NCBI RefSeq assembly: GCF_042646205.1
Contig: NZ_JBHRTF010000006.1
Span: 372,001-436,000, forward strand
Source of the DNA: Cellvibrio fontiphilus_A
Lineage (GTDB): Bacteria > Pseudomonadota > Gammaproteobacteria > Pseudomonadales > Cellvibrionaceae
Direction of reading: 5' to 3'
DNA length: 64,000 nucleotides
The position numbers and the translations under genes were made by a program. Shown one piece after another: positions 50,808-60,894 of the stretch (within the stretch, counting starts at the first letter, position 1; each line of letters starts with the position of its first letter). The notes beneath the pieces were generated by a model. That model was not told where the DNA came from and made no database searches. It was given only the letters and a program-made list of their open reading frames with translations.

Positions 50808-52100
50808 TTAGTGTGTATCGTTGAGCAGTTTGACGATGGCATTAAGCAGGGCCGGTGCGCTGAGGCTCTTGTCAAAAAAGCGGGTGATTTTTAATTTGTC
50901 GCCCAGTGCTTCCAGTTCCGCATCCTTTTGCTCACTAACCAATGCCAGCTGACAGTTAGCTGTTTTGGGTGTGCGCGCCAGCCAGTTGCATAACTCTATG
51001 CCCGCCTGGGTATCAACAATTCCTGTGCCTAGCAGAATTAAATCCGGGTGTAGCTCAACTGCCAATTCCAAGCACTCGTGATGGGTTTCAGCCGTCAACA
51101 AATTGAAGTGTGCCTGCAAGCAAACGCTGAAATGGCGGATCAAATCCTGATCGGTATCCGCCAATAAAATGGTTTTGTGAGTTGCGACTTCTTCCACCCA
51201 GCTTCTGTTGCGCCCCGCACGCTTGGCTTTATACAAGGCGCGGTCGGCATTTTTGATTAGCTCTTCCAAGTCATGGCCGGTGGTGCGTAAGCAGGTAGCG
51301 CCGCCAATGCTCGCGGTTACCCAGGAATCGGTGGGCGATATATCGTGGCGGATCTTGAGTTCAGCCAGCGCCTCACCAATCGATTCTGCGACGCGCATAG
51401 CGCCTTTGGCATCGGTTTCTGGCAGCAACACAATAAACTCTTCGCCACCATAGCGCCCGAGGATATCACTGGTGCGATGCAGGCAGCCCTTGATTGCCTG
51501 ACTGACTTTTTTCAAACAGCTGTCACCGGCCGGGTGGCCGTAGTGGTCGTTGAACAATTTGAAGTGATCTACATCGATCATCAAGGCGCTAATCGGTTGC
51601 TGATGGCGCTTTGCCTGTGACCACTGCTGCTGCGCCAGCTCATTGAAGGTGCGGCGATTGTAGATTTGGGTGAGGCTGTCCAGTTGGCTAAGAGCTTCTA
51701 ACTCAGCATTGAGCTGGTTGAGCTGGTCGCGCATTTCAGCGATGCGTTCCATAGCGCGGATTTTGGCTTTAATGATCATAAAGCTCACTGGCTTGATGAG
51801 GTAATCATCACCACCCGCTTCGATACCTTCGCGGTAGTTTTCATCCTCGTTCAAACCGGTTACAAAAATAATTGGAATCCAGTGGCCGGCAAGCCATTCG
51901 CGGATCAGGCGGGTAGTTTCAAAACCATTCAGGCCGGGCATTTCCACGTCCATAATGATCATATCTACCGGCGTATTTTCGAGCAGTTGCAGCGCTTCTT
52001 CGCCGCTGCGGGCAATTAGCGGCTCGTGGCCCGCGTCGATGATGTAGCTGCGCATGGCATGGCGCAGGGTTGCACTGTCTTCAACCAGCAAAATTTTCAT
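50808..52100 (-). CDS. Response regulator with GGDEF domain and degenerate second receiver
   Basis: A 430-residue protein. The N-terminal receiver (1-115) has KILLVEDS and the phospho-acceptor Asp in DMIIMDVEMPG (about 52). A short coiled coil follows (about 125-145), then a GGDEF domain with the active GGEEF site and an RxxD inhibitory site (RTSD) five residues before it. It should therefore be a diguanylate cyclase with product inhibition. A second receiver-like domain (about 310-428) has DLILLGTG where the phosphorylated Asp would be, so it is not phosphorylatable. The start MKILLVED is chosen on family grounds; no ribosome site is evident. Confidence 0.88.
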   Translation of the reverse strand: MKILLVEDSATLRHAMRSYIIDAGHEPLIARSGEEALQLLENTPVDMIIMDVEMPGLNGFETTRLIREWLAGHWIPIIFVTGLNEDENYREGIEAGGDDYLIKPVSFMIIKAKIRAMERIAEMRDQLNQLNAELEALSQLDSLTQIYNRRTFNELAQQQWSQAKRHQQPISALMIDVDHFKLFNDHYGHPAGDSCLKKVSQAIKGCLHRTSDILGRYGGEEFIVLLPETDAKGAMRVAESIGEALAELKIRHDISPTDSWVTASIGGATCLRTTGHDLEELIKNADRALYKAKRAGRNRSWVEEVATHKTILLADTDQDLIRHFSVCLQAHFNLLTAETHHECLELAVELHPDLILLGTGIVDTQAGIELCNWLARTPKTANCQLALVSEQKDAELEALGDKLKITRFFDKSLSAPALLNAIVKLLNDTH

Positions 52101-52307
52101 AGGGCAGGGAGGGTAGTCTGGGCAGTTAGCACACAGCAGAGTGTAGCCGCTAAACGCGCGTTGTATATTATGTTTTGGCGCTATTTTAAACATCGCTCGC
52201 CGCTGCGTTAAGCAATTGCATAAGCAGGCGACAGTTTTTTGTTGGCTTCGCTGTGTGTGTCACAAATCAATCAGGAATGAGCCAAATATATGGCGGATTA
52301 ATCATCC

Positions 52308-52727
52308 TTATTCATCGGCATGATCTACATAAAACCATTTGCCCAAGCTTTTGGTGAAGCGGGAAATTTCATGGTGCTGCCGGAGTTGCCCCTGCTGGCG
52401 ATAGATAGCGACAAACTCCACTATGCCTGTGTCGTCCTGTTCACCGCCTTGTTGGGTGGCAAGAATTTGTAAGCCCAGCCAATCGCAGCTTTCAGCCCAG
52501 GCGCGAATATCGTTCTTGTTAGAGCGTAGGCGCTGCTCTGCACTCCAGGTATCCCAGAGGTAGTCAACCGCCACTAAACTATGGGCGCTGTAACGGGAGC
52601 GCATCAAGGCTTCGGCAGTGGGCGCGTTACGCTTGCGCTGGATAAAGTCCAGGCAGCATTCCTGCAGTGTTTTTGTGCTGCCACAAGGGCAGGGGGCGTG
52701 AGGGTTGTGGCTGGCTTGTGGTGGCAT
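52308..52727 (-). CDS. YchJ-like SEC-C motif protein
   Basis: A 139-residue protein. The zinc-binding SEC-C motif lies at the N-terminus (PCPCGSTKTLQECC, about 11-24), followed by the YchJ domain (EALMRSRYSAHSLVAVDYL; FVAIYRQQGQ; EISRFTKSLGKWFYVD). E. coli YchJ is similar but has a second SEC-C motif at its C-terminus, which is absent here. The ATG at 52727 follows AAGGG. An upstream in-frame extension with several Cys and His looks spurious. Function is unknown. Confidence 0.88.
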   Translation of the reverse strand: MPPQASHNPHAPCPCGSTKTLQECCLDFIQRKRNAPTAEALMRSRYSAHSLVAVDYLWDTWSAEQRLRSNKNDIRAWAESCDWLGLQILATQQGGEQDDTGIVEFVAIYRQQGQLRQHHEISRFTKSLGKWFYVDHADE

Positions 52728-52895
52728 TTTGCGACCCTTTTCGGTATTTTGTGCGCCTATTTTGGCCGGCAACGCACACTTATGCAAAGCACACCCAATA
52801 CCAGCACATTCGGGATGGCATGCCTGCACGGATTGCCCCGCCAGACACAAACTGCAGTTAAAACTCGCATTAGCCCTACCAGATGACTCCCGTTT

Positions 52896-54050
52896 ATGAC
52901 TGATTTTGATGATATTCGCCCCTACCGCGATGACGAAGTTCGCCCTACGCTTAATCGCCTTTTAGCTGACCCGGAATTTACCGATGCGGTTGCGCGCCTG
53001 CGTTTCCCCAAGGCGAACCAATGGTTTGGTTGGGCGCTCAAACCCTTGGTGAAAGCCAAATTGACCCAGCAGTTGGCGTCCATTAATGACGTTGAAGGCT
53101 TTCAGCATGTGGTAGAGAAATACATGGCGAGCATGATGGCAACGCGCGTCAAAGCGCTCACCTCCTCGGGCTTAGATAAGTTGGATAAAAAAACCGCGTA
53201 TCTATTTATCAGCAACCACCGCGATATTGCGATGGACCCGGCATTTGTTAACTGGGTGCTCTACCACAACAACAGCAATACCCTCCGCATTGCCATTGGC
53301 GACAACCTGCTCACCAAACCCTTTGTGTCTGACTTAATGCGCCTGAACAAAAGTTTTATTGTGAATCGCTCGGCGCAGGCGCCGCGTGAGAAATTAAAAG
53401 CTGCAAAATATTTGTCGTCTTATATCCATCATTCTATTTGCAACGAGCACTCCAGTATTTGGATCGCCCAGCGCGAAGGCCGCGCCAAAGATGGTTTTGA
53501 TAAAACCAACTCCGCAGTACTGGGGATGATCGCCCTGAATAAACCCAAAACCGAAGAATTGGCGACCTACATTCGCCAACTGCGCATTGTGCCGGTATCC
53601 ATTTCTTACGAGCTTGATCCTTGCGATGCGGCCAAGGCGCGCGAATTGTATTTGCAGCGCACCCAAGGCAGTTACCAAAAAGAAGAGCACGAGGATGTCA
53701 AAAGCATCGCCATGGGAATTGCGGGCGACAAGGGCAATGTGCACCTGGCGTTTGGCGATATTTTGGATGCGGATTACCGCGATACCGATGAGCTGGTCGC
53801 CGCGCTGGATAAACAAATTCTGGGCAACTACGTGCTGCATGCCACCAACTGTTTTGCCTACGAAATGCTGCACAACCAAGTGCCTGCGGTGAATTATGGG
53901 GTTAACAACACACCTTATAACCCCGCGCAATTAACCGCAGAAAAAGCCGCATTCGCCGCACGCATGGCGGCCATTCCCGAAGGGCAGCGTGAAATTGCGC
54001 TGGGCATTTATGCCAACCCGGTGGTGAGTAAATTGAGCAACCCTATCTAA
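52896..54050 (+). CDS. 1-acylglycerol-3-phosphate acyltransferase family protein
   Basis: A 384-residue protein of the PlsC/GPAT-like acyltransferase type. The catalytic segment ISNHRDIAMDPAF (about 105-117) has the His and Asp of the HX4D-like box, with one extra residue between them. The second motif IAQREGRAKDGFD (about 190) fits the acceptor-binding EGR motif. There is no obvious membrane segment. It likely acts on lysophosphatidic acid or a related lipid; the substrate is not proven. Its stop overlaps the dinG start (TAATG). Confidence 0.8.
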   Translation: MTDFDDIRPYRDDEVRPTLNRLLADPEFTDAVARLRFPKANQWFGWALKPLVKAKLTQQLASINDVEGFQHVVEKYMASMMATRVKALTSSGLDKLDKKTAYLFISNHRDIAMDPAFVNWVLYHNNSNTLRIAIGDNLLTKPFVSDLMRLNKSFIVNRSAQAPREKLKAAKYLSSYIHHSICNEHSSIWIAQREGRAKDGFDKTNSAVLGMIALNKPKTEELATYIRQLRIVPVSISYELDPCDAAKARELYLQRTQGSYQKEEHEDVKSIAMGIAGDKGNVHLAFGDILDADYRDTDELVAALDKQILGNYVLHATNCFAYEMLHNQVPAVNYGVNNTPYNPAQLTAEKAAFAARMAAIPEGQREIALGIYANPVVSKLSNPI

Positions 54051-56188
54051 TGCTTAGCGATGATCTGAAAAAACAGATTCAAACGGCCTACAGCACTTTT
54101 TTGGAAAATAAAGGCTTGAAGCCGCGCTACGGCCAAAAATTGATGATTGCCGAAATTGCCAAAACCCTCGGCAGTATCGAACTGGATGATGAAAATCATC
54201 GTTTGATTGAAGAGCGCGCCGGCGGTCATATTTGTGTGGTGGAGGCGGGTACGGGCACGGGTAAAACCATCGCTTATTTATTGCCGGCCTTGGTCGTGGC
54301 AAAAGCGCTTGGTAAAAAACTGGTGGTGTCCACGGCTACCGTGGCGCTGCAAGAGCAGATTGTGAATAAAGATTTACCGGATTTGCATCGCAACAGCGGG
54401 CTGAATTTTTCTTTCACCCTCGCTAAAGGGCGCGGCCGCTATTTGTGTTTGAGCAAGCTGGATAATTTGATTGCCGAATATGAAAGCGGCATCAACCCCA
54501 CCCAAGCGTTGTATGAAGATGAATACCCCAGCGTTTCTGCGCAAAGCATAAAACTCTATCAAAATATGGTGGAGTCACTCGCCGCGAATAAATGGAATGG
54601 CGAGCGCGATACCTGGCCACAAGCGCTGGAGCAAAATGAGTGGCAAATTATTACCACGGATCATCGCCAGTGCACTGGCCGCCGCTGTTCCAATGTAACT
54701 GTGTGCAGTTTTTTTAAAGCGCGCGATTCGATGCACGCGGTGGATTGTATTGTCACCAATCACGATTTAGTGCTTGCCGATCTAGCCCTCGGCGGCGGCG
54801 CTATTTTGCCTGCGCCGGAAGACGCAATTTTTGTCTTTGACGAAGGCCATCATCTGCCGCAAAAAGCGCTCAGCCACTTTGCGCACCACAGTCGCATGCT
54901 CTCCACCAGCAAGTGGTTGGATCAATGCAACAAAGCCTTGGGTGCCATACTCGGCGCGGTGAGCGGCGCTGGCAATGTGGATCGCTATGGCGAGCAGTTG
55001 CCTGCGGCCTTAATCGACTGCAAACAGCGACTGGATCAACTCTACCCGGTGTTTGATCAACTCGCGCAAACCATTGCTTTTGATGATCGCCAAAATCACT
55101 ACCGTTTTGATAACGGCGTTATTCCGCAGGATTTATTGGTTCCCTGTGTGGAGTTGTACAAAGGTTTTGATCGCCTGAGCGAACTGCTCAAAAAAATGTG
55201 CGACGAATTAAATCAGGCCATGGAAGACGCCCACTGCCCAGTGCCCAAAATTGATTTGGAAAATAATTACCCTGTGCTCGGCACCTGGCAGGCGCGCGCA
55301 GAAGCTAATCGCGATTTATGGGCGAGTTTTGCCACGCCCGATAAACCCGGCAGCGTGCCCAAAGCGCGCTGGATCACTCCGGTCGATAACAGCGGCAGTT
55401 TGGATTTGGAAATTTGCTCAAGCCCAATTCTCGCCGCCAAAACCCTGGAATATAGCCTGTGGGAAAAAGCCTGCGGCGCGGTGATTACCTCAGCAACGCT
55501 TACGGCACTGGGCAATTTTCAGCGTTTTCAAATGCGCGCCGGCACACCGGCAGATGCGAATTACCACGTAGTGCCCAGCCCGTTTAATTTTCAGCAAGCC
55601 ACACTGGAAATTCCCTCGGCGGCGGTGGAAGCCACCAATGCCGATGTGCACACCCTTGCGATTATCGACGACCTACCCAATTTGATTGACCCCGATGCCG
55701 GCACGCTGGTTCTGTTTTCATCGCGCAAACAAATGCTGGATGTGTTGGAAGATATGCCGCAAGACTTGCGCGAGATTATTCTGGTGCAGGGCGATCACTC
55801 CAAACAGGAAATGCTGGTGCAGCACAAACAGGCGATTGATGGCGGACGTGGCAGTGTGTTGTTTGGTTTGGCGAGTTTTGCCGAAGGCGTGGATTTACCG
55901 GGCAAATATTGCACCCATGTGATTATTGCCAAATTGCCCTTTGCCGTGCCGGATGATCCGATTGAGGCGTCATTATCGGAATGGATTGAAGCGCGCGGCG
56001 GCAATGCGTTTATGGAAATTACTGTGCCCGATGCCTCGCTGAAATTAATTCAGGCCTGCGGCCGTTTGCTGCGCACCGAGACTGATACCGGCAAAATCAG
56101 TTTGTTGGATCGACGCATTATCACCAAACGTTACGGCAAAGCGATTTTAAATTCGCTGCCACCTTTTACCCATATTGTGCACAAATAA
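54050..56188 (+). CDS. dinG: ATP-dependent DNA helicase DinG
   Basis: A 712-residue superfamily 2, XPD-like, 5-prime to 3-prime helicase that resolves R-loops and replication-transcription conflicts. Walker A VEAGTGTGKT (about 64-73) is followed by an iron-sulfur cluster region (Cys in YLCLSKLDN about 128, then CTGRRCSNVTVC about 205-216). DEGHH (about 264) is the DEAH-type box, and the C-terminal motif ACGRLLRTETD (about 672-682) is motif VI. Length matches E. coli DinG. Confidence 0.95.
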   Translation: MLSDDLKKQIQTAYSTFLENKGLKPRYGQKLMIAEIAKTLGSIELDDENHRLIEERAGGHICVVEAGTGTGKTIAYLLPALVVAKALGKKLVVSTATVALQEQIVNKDLPDLHRNSGLNFSFTLAKGRGRYLCLSKLDNLIAEYESGINPTQALYEDEYPSVSAQSIKLYQNMVESLAANKWNGERDTWPQALEQNEWQIITTDHRQCTGRRCSNVTVCSFFKARDSMHAVDCIVTNHDLVLADLALGGGAILPAPEDAIFVFDEGHHLPQKALSHFAHHSRMLSTSKWLDQCNKALGAILGAVSGAGNVDRYGEQLPAALIDCKQRLDQLYPVFDQLAQTIAFDDRQNHYRFDNGVIPQDLLVPCVELYKGFDRLSELLKKMCDELNQAMEDAHCPVPKIDLENNYPVLGTWQARAEANRDLWASFATPDKPGSVPKARWITPVDNSGSLDLEICSSPILAAKTLEYSLWEKACGAVITSATLTALGNFQRFQMRAGTPADANYHVVPSPFNFQQATLEIPSAAVEATNADVHTLAIIDDLPNLIDPDAGTLVLFSSRKQMLDVLEDMPQDLREIILVQGDHSKQEMLVQHKQAIDGGRGSVLFGLASFAEGVDLPGKYCTHVIIAKLPFAVPDDPIEASLSEWIEARGGNAFMEITVPDASLKLIQACGRLLRTETDTGKISLLDRRIITKRYGKAILNSLPPFTHIVHK

Positions 56189-56203
56189 ACGAGTGAAACC
56201 TTA

Positions 56204-56530
56204 ATGACCAACCTGCATATTTCCGTTGCGGCGGTATTGATGGATGTGGAGGCTGAGCTGCGCCGTTTGCAGTTGTGGGAAGCAGAAATGATTGCTGAGG
56301 AAGCGCTGGCGAGTACCGAACCTTTTGCGCTGGATACCATGACTTTTCCGCAATGGCTGCAATTTATGTTGCTGCCGCGCCTCTATGCACTTATCGAACA
56401 ACAACAAGATTTACCCGGTTATTGTTCGGTGGCGCCTATGGCGGAGGAATATTTTTCGGTGCTGAATTTACATTCCGCGCCACTGGTGGCGCACTTGCAA
56501 AAAATTGATCAACTGCTGACGCGCAGCTAA
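56204..56530 (+). CDS. YqcC family protein
   Basis: A 108-residue soluble protein of the YqcC family: LRRLQLWEAE (about 19-28), LASTEPFALDTMTFPQWLQF (about 35-54) and MLLPRLYALIE (about 55-65) are conserved parts. Function is unknown. It follows dinG by 15 bp and is probably co-transcribed. Confidence 0.85.
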   Translation: MTNLHISVAAVLMDVEAELRRLQLWEAEMIAEEALASTEPFALDTMTFPQWLQFMLLPRLYALIEQQQDLPGYCSVAPMAEEYFSVLNLHSAPLVAHLQKIDQLLTRS

Positions 56531-56544
56531 GCATTGCGGCAGGC

Positions 56545-57408
56545 TTACGCCTCCGCAATCGCTCCTTTATTAATTCCTTCATAGGCTTTCACGCGCACAA
56601 AACTCTCAGGGTTCTCCTGGCGGGTTTTTTGTGCGATGTGGTGCGCAATAAATTCAACGGTAGTGTCGGTATCCAGCAAATAGCAGCAGCGCTGGGGCAG
56701 GGTAATCTCGAATTGCCCCTGCTCGGCGTTGTAGGCAAAGTGATAATAATCCACACCTTGATGCTGCGGTTTTGCCACTAAATCTTCACGGGTTCCCAAA
56801 TAAATATCACGCCATTCATCGGCCCACTGTTGCTCCAGTTTGGGGGATTTTTTGCCATTAGCCCAAATGTCGATGCGCGAGCGGTGCCCATGGGCAATGC
56901 GCTGGCAATTACCACGGTGCTTTTTTAAACCGTGGCTGTAGTGATAGTAAGCACCATTGATGGTTTCCAGGGTGAAGTCTAGCTCCAGGCGCGCCACACT
57001 CATCGGGAAGTGTTGTTTAAGCTGGCTAATGCACCATTGCGCCACCGATTCTTCGGTGAGTATTTCTGCATCTACCAAGGCGATGGCATCGCGCGGGGAG
57101 CGGGTATGTAAGAACTCGCCTTGGTCGCCAAACTGCCAGTGAATACTCAAAAAATCACCGTCTTCTTCAATGCGAATGTGCGGTGATTGAGTGGGCACTG
57201 CCAAACGGTGATCCAGTTCAGTATCCAGCCAATGGCGGATCACTTTTTTCACTGTGCCGAAGTCGCACACCATGCCTTGTTCATCCAGCTCGCCGTGTAA
57301 ACGCACGTTTGCCAGCCAGGTTTCACCCAGCAAACCACGTTGGGGATCCAGAAAACTGAAATCGACATTGGTGAGGTTATCGACAAACAACAACATAAGA
57401 TTGGCCAC
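56545..57408 (-). CDS. Tandem 6-pyruvoyl-tetrahydropterin synthase-like protein (QueD family)
   Basis: A 287-residue protein that looks like two T-fold units joined. The first part (1-125) has CDFGTVKKVIRHWLDTELDHRL (split over about 48-69), as in QueD. The second (125-287) has the cysteine and zinc motif CQRIAHGHR, in the order Cys-x4-His-Gly-His of 6-carboxytetrahydropterin synthases, and Glu near the end (VRVKAYEGINKGA). Single-unit QueD is about 120 residues. This longer form is found in several Gammaproteobacteria. Its substrate is unproven. Confidence 0.8.
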   Translation of the reverse strand: MANLMLLFVDNLTNVDFSFLDPQRGLLGETWLANVRLHGELDEQGMVCDFGTVKKVIRHWLDTELDHRLAVPTQSPHIRIEEDGDFLSIHWQFGDQGEFLHTRSPRDAIALVDAEILTEESVAQWCISQLKQHFPMSVARLELDFTLETINGAYYHYSHGLKKHRGNCQRIAHGHRSRIDIWANGKKSPKLEQQWADEWRDIYLGTREDLVAKPQHQGVDYYHFAYNAEQGQFEITLPQRCCYLLDTDTTVEFIAHHIAQKTRQENPESFVRVKAYEGINKGAIAEA

Positions 57409-57586
57409 TCAACTAAATAGAGAAAACGTTGGGCGCTATGATATCACTTAGTCTTGCCAAGCGGGCCTGATGCTGTTTTAAGGCTGGGTAAGCGTTTGAA
57501 AATGCGACACCTCGTTATCGCAAATCACGCAGTGCTGGGCTATCCTGAACGGATTGAAAATGCGTTGCACGAGGGAATCGCACAAG

Positions 57587-58156
57587 GTGAAGTCTGTGCT
57601 GGGAAGTTGGGTCAAAGTCGCTGGTCGACATTTGTTTTATTCTGGCGTGGTTGTTTTACTCTCCACGCCTTTTTTTGTTGCTTCGGCATATGCGTCCGAG
57701 GCGAGCTTGCGTGTTGCGTTTGTCTATAACTTTTTAAAGTTTATTGAGTGGCCCCAAGCCAAAAATCAACCAATATCGCTATGTGCCTTGGGTGCTGGTG
57801 AAGCGACCCGCCAGGCCTTGGCGCAGGTTGAAAAAAAGTCCCGTCAGCAACGCCCCGTCCATATCATCTACCTCGACAATAACGCCGATGTAGGAAATTC
57901 CCTCGATAGTTGCCAACTGGTTTACCGGCCAGTTAGTGGTGAACACCTGTTATTGCCTCAATTGTTGCCTTCGGGGGTGTTATTGGTTGCCGATGAGCCA
58001 AGTGCTTCCGACAGCCAGGTAGGTATAGCGCTTATTCGTACCACTGATAACCGCATCGAGTTTCTCATCAATAAACAGGCGGTAATGCGCTCCGGGGTGA
58101 AGATCAGTAGCCAGCTGCTCAAACTGGCCAAAAAACCTAAAACGGAGCGTCGCTAA
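57587..58156 (+). CDS. YfiR family (DUF4154) periplasmic protein
   Basis: A 189-residue protein with signal peptide (hydrophobic about 16-35, cleavage near AYASE) and a YfiR/DUF4154 domain: LRVAFVYNFLKFIEWP (about 41-56), a Cys in SLCALGAG, and RTTDNRIEFLINKQAVMRSGVKISSQLLKLA at the end. YfiR represses the diguanylate cyclase YfiN in P. aeruginosa. The GTG start at 57587 follows GAGGG; an ATG at 57560 is the alternative. It leads the operon with the hybrid kinase and GGDEF/EAL genes. Confidence 0.85.
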   Translation: MKSVLGSWVKVAGRHLFYSGVVVLLSTPFFVASAYASEASLRVAFVYNFLKFIEWPQAKNQPISLCALGAGEATRQALAQVEKKSRQQRPVHIIYLDNNADVGNSLDSCQLVYRPVSGEHLLLPQLLPSGVLLVADEPSASDSQVGIALIRTTDNRIEFLINKQAVMRSGVKISSQLLKLAKKPKTERR

Positions 58157-58158
58157 CT

Positions 58159-60894
58159 ATGCCGCAGATGACGCCCGGTACCTCGCTCACACGTAAGATC
58201 AGCTTGCTTGCCATGCTGCTAACTAGTATCGCGGTATTGGGTGCAGCACTCGCAACCAGTTGGCAGCAGTACAACTATCTAGTCACCCAGGTAAACAATC
58301 AGCTGCAAATTCTGGCGGAGGCAACTGCGCTGAATATGGCTGCGCCAAGTATGTTTACCGACCGGGATGCAGCGCAGCAAACCCTTGCCGTATTGCGCGT
58401 GGAACCCAAGGTGACGGCAGCGCGCCTGATGCTGTCCAATGACCAGTTATTGGCGGAGTACCGGGCATCGTCAGTTACTGGGCATCCCGTTTACGATACC
58501 CAGGTCAGGGCAGAAGTTTTCTGGGCGGATGAATCGCTGGGTTACTTGGAGCTTGATGTCACGTTAAAACCACTGCGCCAACAATTTTATGGCCAGATTG
58601 TGTGGGTGTTGGCGGCGGCGTTGGTAGCGCTATTGGTATCTGGCGTTTTGGCCTGGATGCTTATCTCTCGCGTTATGCGGCCTTTGGGGAGTTTGAGTGA
58701 GCTGGCGCAGCGAGTGGGTGATCAAGGGCATTACGATGCGCGTGCGCCCGAGCCTGCCGTTCAAGATGAAGTGGGGTTACTGACAAAACGCTTTAACGCC
58801 ATGCTGGATCGCATTGAAATGCAAGACAGTGAGTTGCGCCAGAATCAGGAATTGCTTGAGCAGCGGGTACTCGAGCGCACCCTGGAGCTGCAGTACGCGC
58901 GTGAACTGGCGGAGGCCGCCAGTAAGGCTAAAAGTGATTTCCTGGCGGTGATGAGCCATGAAATTCGCACACCCCTGAACGGTATTATGGGGATGACGGG
59001 CCTCTTGTTGGAAACATCTCTGGATAGCAAGCAAAAACGTTTTGCCCGCGTCGCGCGTCGCTCCAGTGAAGACTTGTTACTTATCATCAACGATATCCTT
59101 GATTTTTCCAAAATCGAAGCCGGCAAGTTGGAGTTGGAGTTAATGCCATTCCAGCTCAATACGTTGATTGAAGATATCGCTGAACGCTATGCCCCGATTG
59201 CCCAGGGTAAAGGTCTCGAATTGCTATGCCGAACGCCTGTGCCACCGGTAACGGTCGTGGGCGATGGCCCGCGCCTTGGGCAAGTCATTACCAACTTATT
59301 GGGCAATGCAATCAAGTTCACGGAAAGCGGTGAGGTGGAGCTGAGCCTGCTCTCTGTTGCAGACAAAGAAGCGCAATTGCAATTGCGGTTTTCCGTGCGC
59401 GATACCGGCATAGGCATTTCACCTGAGCAGAGTGCAAAGCTATTCCAGTCTTTCACCCAGGCCGACAGCTCCATGTCCCGCAAATATGGTGGCACTGGCC
59501 TTGGTTTGGCGATCTCCCAGCGGTTGGTGGAAATGATGGGTGGGCAAATCCAGCTGGAAAGTGAACCGGGTAAAGGCAGCCGTTTCTATTTTGATTTATT
59601 GCTGGAAAAGTCATCGGCATTGGTAACCAACAGTGCCCCTGTTCCCGATACTCCCGCAATTAAACCTCTACGAGTTTTGGTCGCAGATGATAGCGATGCC
59701 GGGCGCGACATCCTCAGTGGTTATCTCACTGCTTGGGGAATTAATCCGGTTTTGGCGGAATCAGGCGCAGAAACGCTGGCACTTCTCAATAAGCAGGCAA
59801 AAACCGACGCACCCTTTGAGCTGTTGCTGGTGGACTGGTCAATGGCTGATATGAATGCCAGTGCGATATTGGACAGCTTGGCGGCCTCACCCATTTTTTT
59901 GCCACTTGTTGTGATTATCCTTTGTCCTGCGGGCGTGTCTATTCAGGAGTCTTTGGCGCGGCGCGCATTGTTACTGGTTAAACCGGTACGCCAAGCAGAA
60001 CTACGGGATCTGATCGCCCAGGTAGCTGCAGGTGATTTCATCTATCAACCCTTGAGCGGCAAAGAGTCAGTGACACAGCTCAAACCGATTCAGGCCTCTG
60101 CAGCATCGGCAGCATTTGGCGAGTCAACAATTGTGCTGCGCGGCAGGGTTTTGCTGGCAGAGGATAATCTGGTTAATCAGGAAGTGGCGAAAGCTATGTT
60201 GCAGCAAATGGGGCTGGAGATAAGCATCGCCAACAATGGCCAAGAAGCGCTGGCGCTGGTGGAGCGTGAATCCTTTGATCTGGTATTGATGGATTGCCAG
60301 ATGCCAATCATGGATGGTTTTGAAGCAAGCCGCCAAATTCGCGCCTATGAACAGGCCAGCAAATTATCCCCACTCCCGATTATTGCGCTCACCGCTAACG
60401 CCATTAGTGGTGATCGTGAATATTGTTTGGCACAGGGCATGAGCGATTATTTAAGCAAGCCATTTTCCCAGCAGCAGCTTGCCCAGATGCTCAGTCGCTG
60501 GTTGCCCGAGCAAGCCGCCGATGACGCAGCTGCAAGCCCGACGCTCATTGAAATTGATCAGCAAGTCATTCGCCAATTACAGGCATTGCGTGCCGGTTTG
60601 CTGCCAAAAATTATTGGGTTGTTTCGCAATGCTGGCCCCGGGCTATTGAAACAATTAACACAAGCTGTCGCAGAAGCGGACAGTAATTTGCTCTACAAAA
60701 CGGCACACAATTTAAAAAACAGCGCTGCTAATCTGGGTCTTGTTGATCTGGCTGCAGCCTGTCGAGATTGTGAAGCCAACGCGCGCAATGGTGAGATGGA
60801 AAATGCCGCGCATCAGGTTGACAGTATTTTACGGCTCTATGATTTATCGCTAGAAGGTTTGGCGGAATTGGAGCGAAAGGAGTTGTCCGCATGA
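58159..60894 (+). CDS. BarA-like hybrid sensor histidine kinase
   Basis: A 911-residue membrane kinase. Transmembrane segments at about 15-36 and 147-172 flank a periplasmic domain. A HAMP domain (about 170-225), coiled coil, HisKA (H-box FLAVMSHEIRTPLNGI, about 260-275) and HATPase_c (NLLGNAIKFT, GTGLGLAI) follow. A first receiver (about 508-620; Asp in LLLVDWSMADMN), a second (about 660-785; Asp in LVLMDCQMPIMDG) and a C-terminal HPt domain with His in LYKTAHNLKNSAANLG complete it. It overlaps the next gene by 4 bp. Domain order is BarA-like with one extra receiver. Confidence 0.93.
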   Translation: MPQMTPGTSLTRKISLLAMLLTSIAVLGAALATSWQQYNYLVTQVNNQLQILAEATALNMAAPSMFTDRDAAQQTLAVLRVEPKVTAARLMLSNDQLLAEYRASSVTGHPVYDTQVRAEVFWADESLGYLELDVTLKPLRQQFYGQIVWVLAAALVALLVSGVLAWMLISRVMRPLGSLSELAQRVGDQGHYDARAPEPAVQDEVGLLTKRFNAMLDRIEMQDSELRQNQELLEQRVLERTLELQYARELAEAASKAKSDFLAVMSHEIRTPLNGIMGMTGLLLETSLDSKQKRFARVARRSSEDLLLIINDILDFSKIEAGKLELELMPFQLNTLIEDIAERYAPIAQGKGLELLCRTPVPPVTVVGDGPRLGQVITNLLGNAIKFTESGEVELSLLSVADKEAQLQLRFSVRDTGIGISPEQSAKLFQSFTQADSSMSRKYGGTGLGLAISQRLVEMMGGQIQLESEPGKGSRFYFDLLLEKSSALVTNSAPVPDTPAIKPLRVLVADDSDAGRDILSGYLTAWGINPVLAESGAETLALLNKQAKTDAPFELLLVDWSMADMNASAILDSLAASPIFLPLVVIILCPAGVSIQESLARRALLLVKPVRQAELRDLIAQVAAGDFIYQPLSGKESVTQLKPIQASAASAAFGESTIVLRGRVLLAEDNLVNQEVAKAMLQQMGLEISIANNGQEALALVERESFDLVLMDCQMPIMDGFEASRQIRAYEQASKLSPLPIIALTANAISGDREYCLAQGMSDYLSKPFSQQQLAQMLSRWLPEQAADDAAASPTLIEIDQQVIRQLQALRAGLLPKIIGLFRNAGPGLLKQLTQAVAEADSNLLYKTAHNLKNSAANLGLVDLAAACRDCEANARNGEMENAAHQVDSILRLYDLSLEGLAELERKELSA

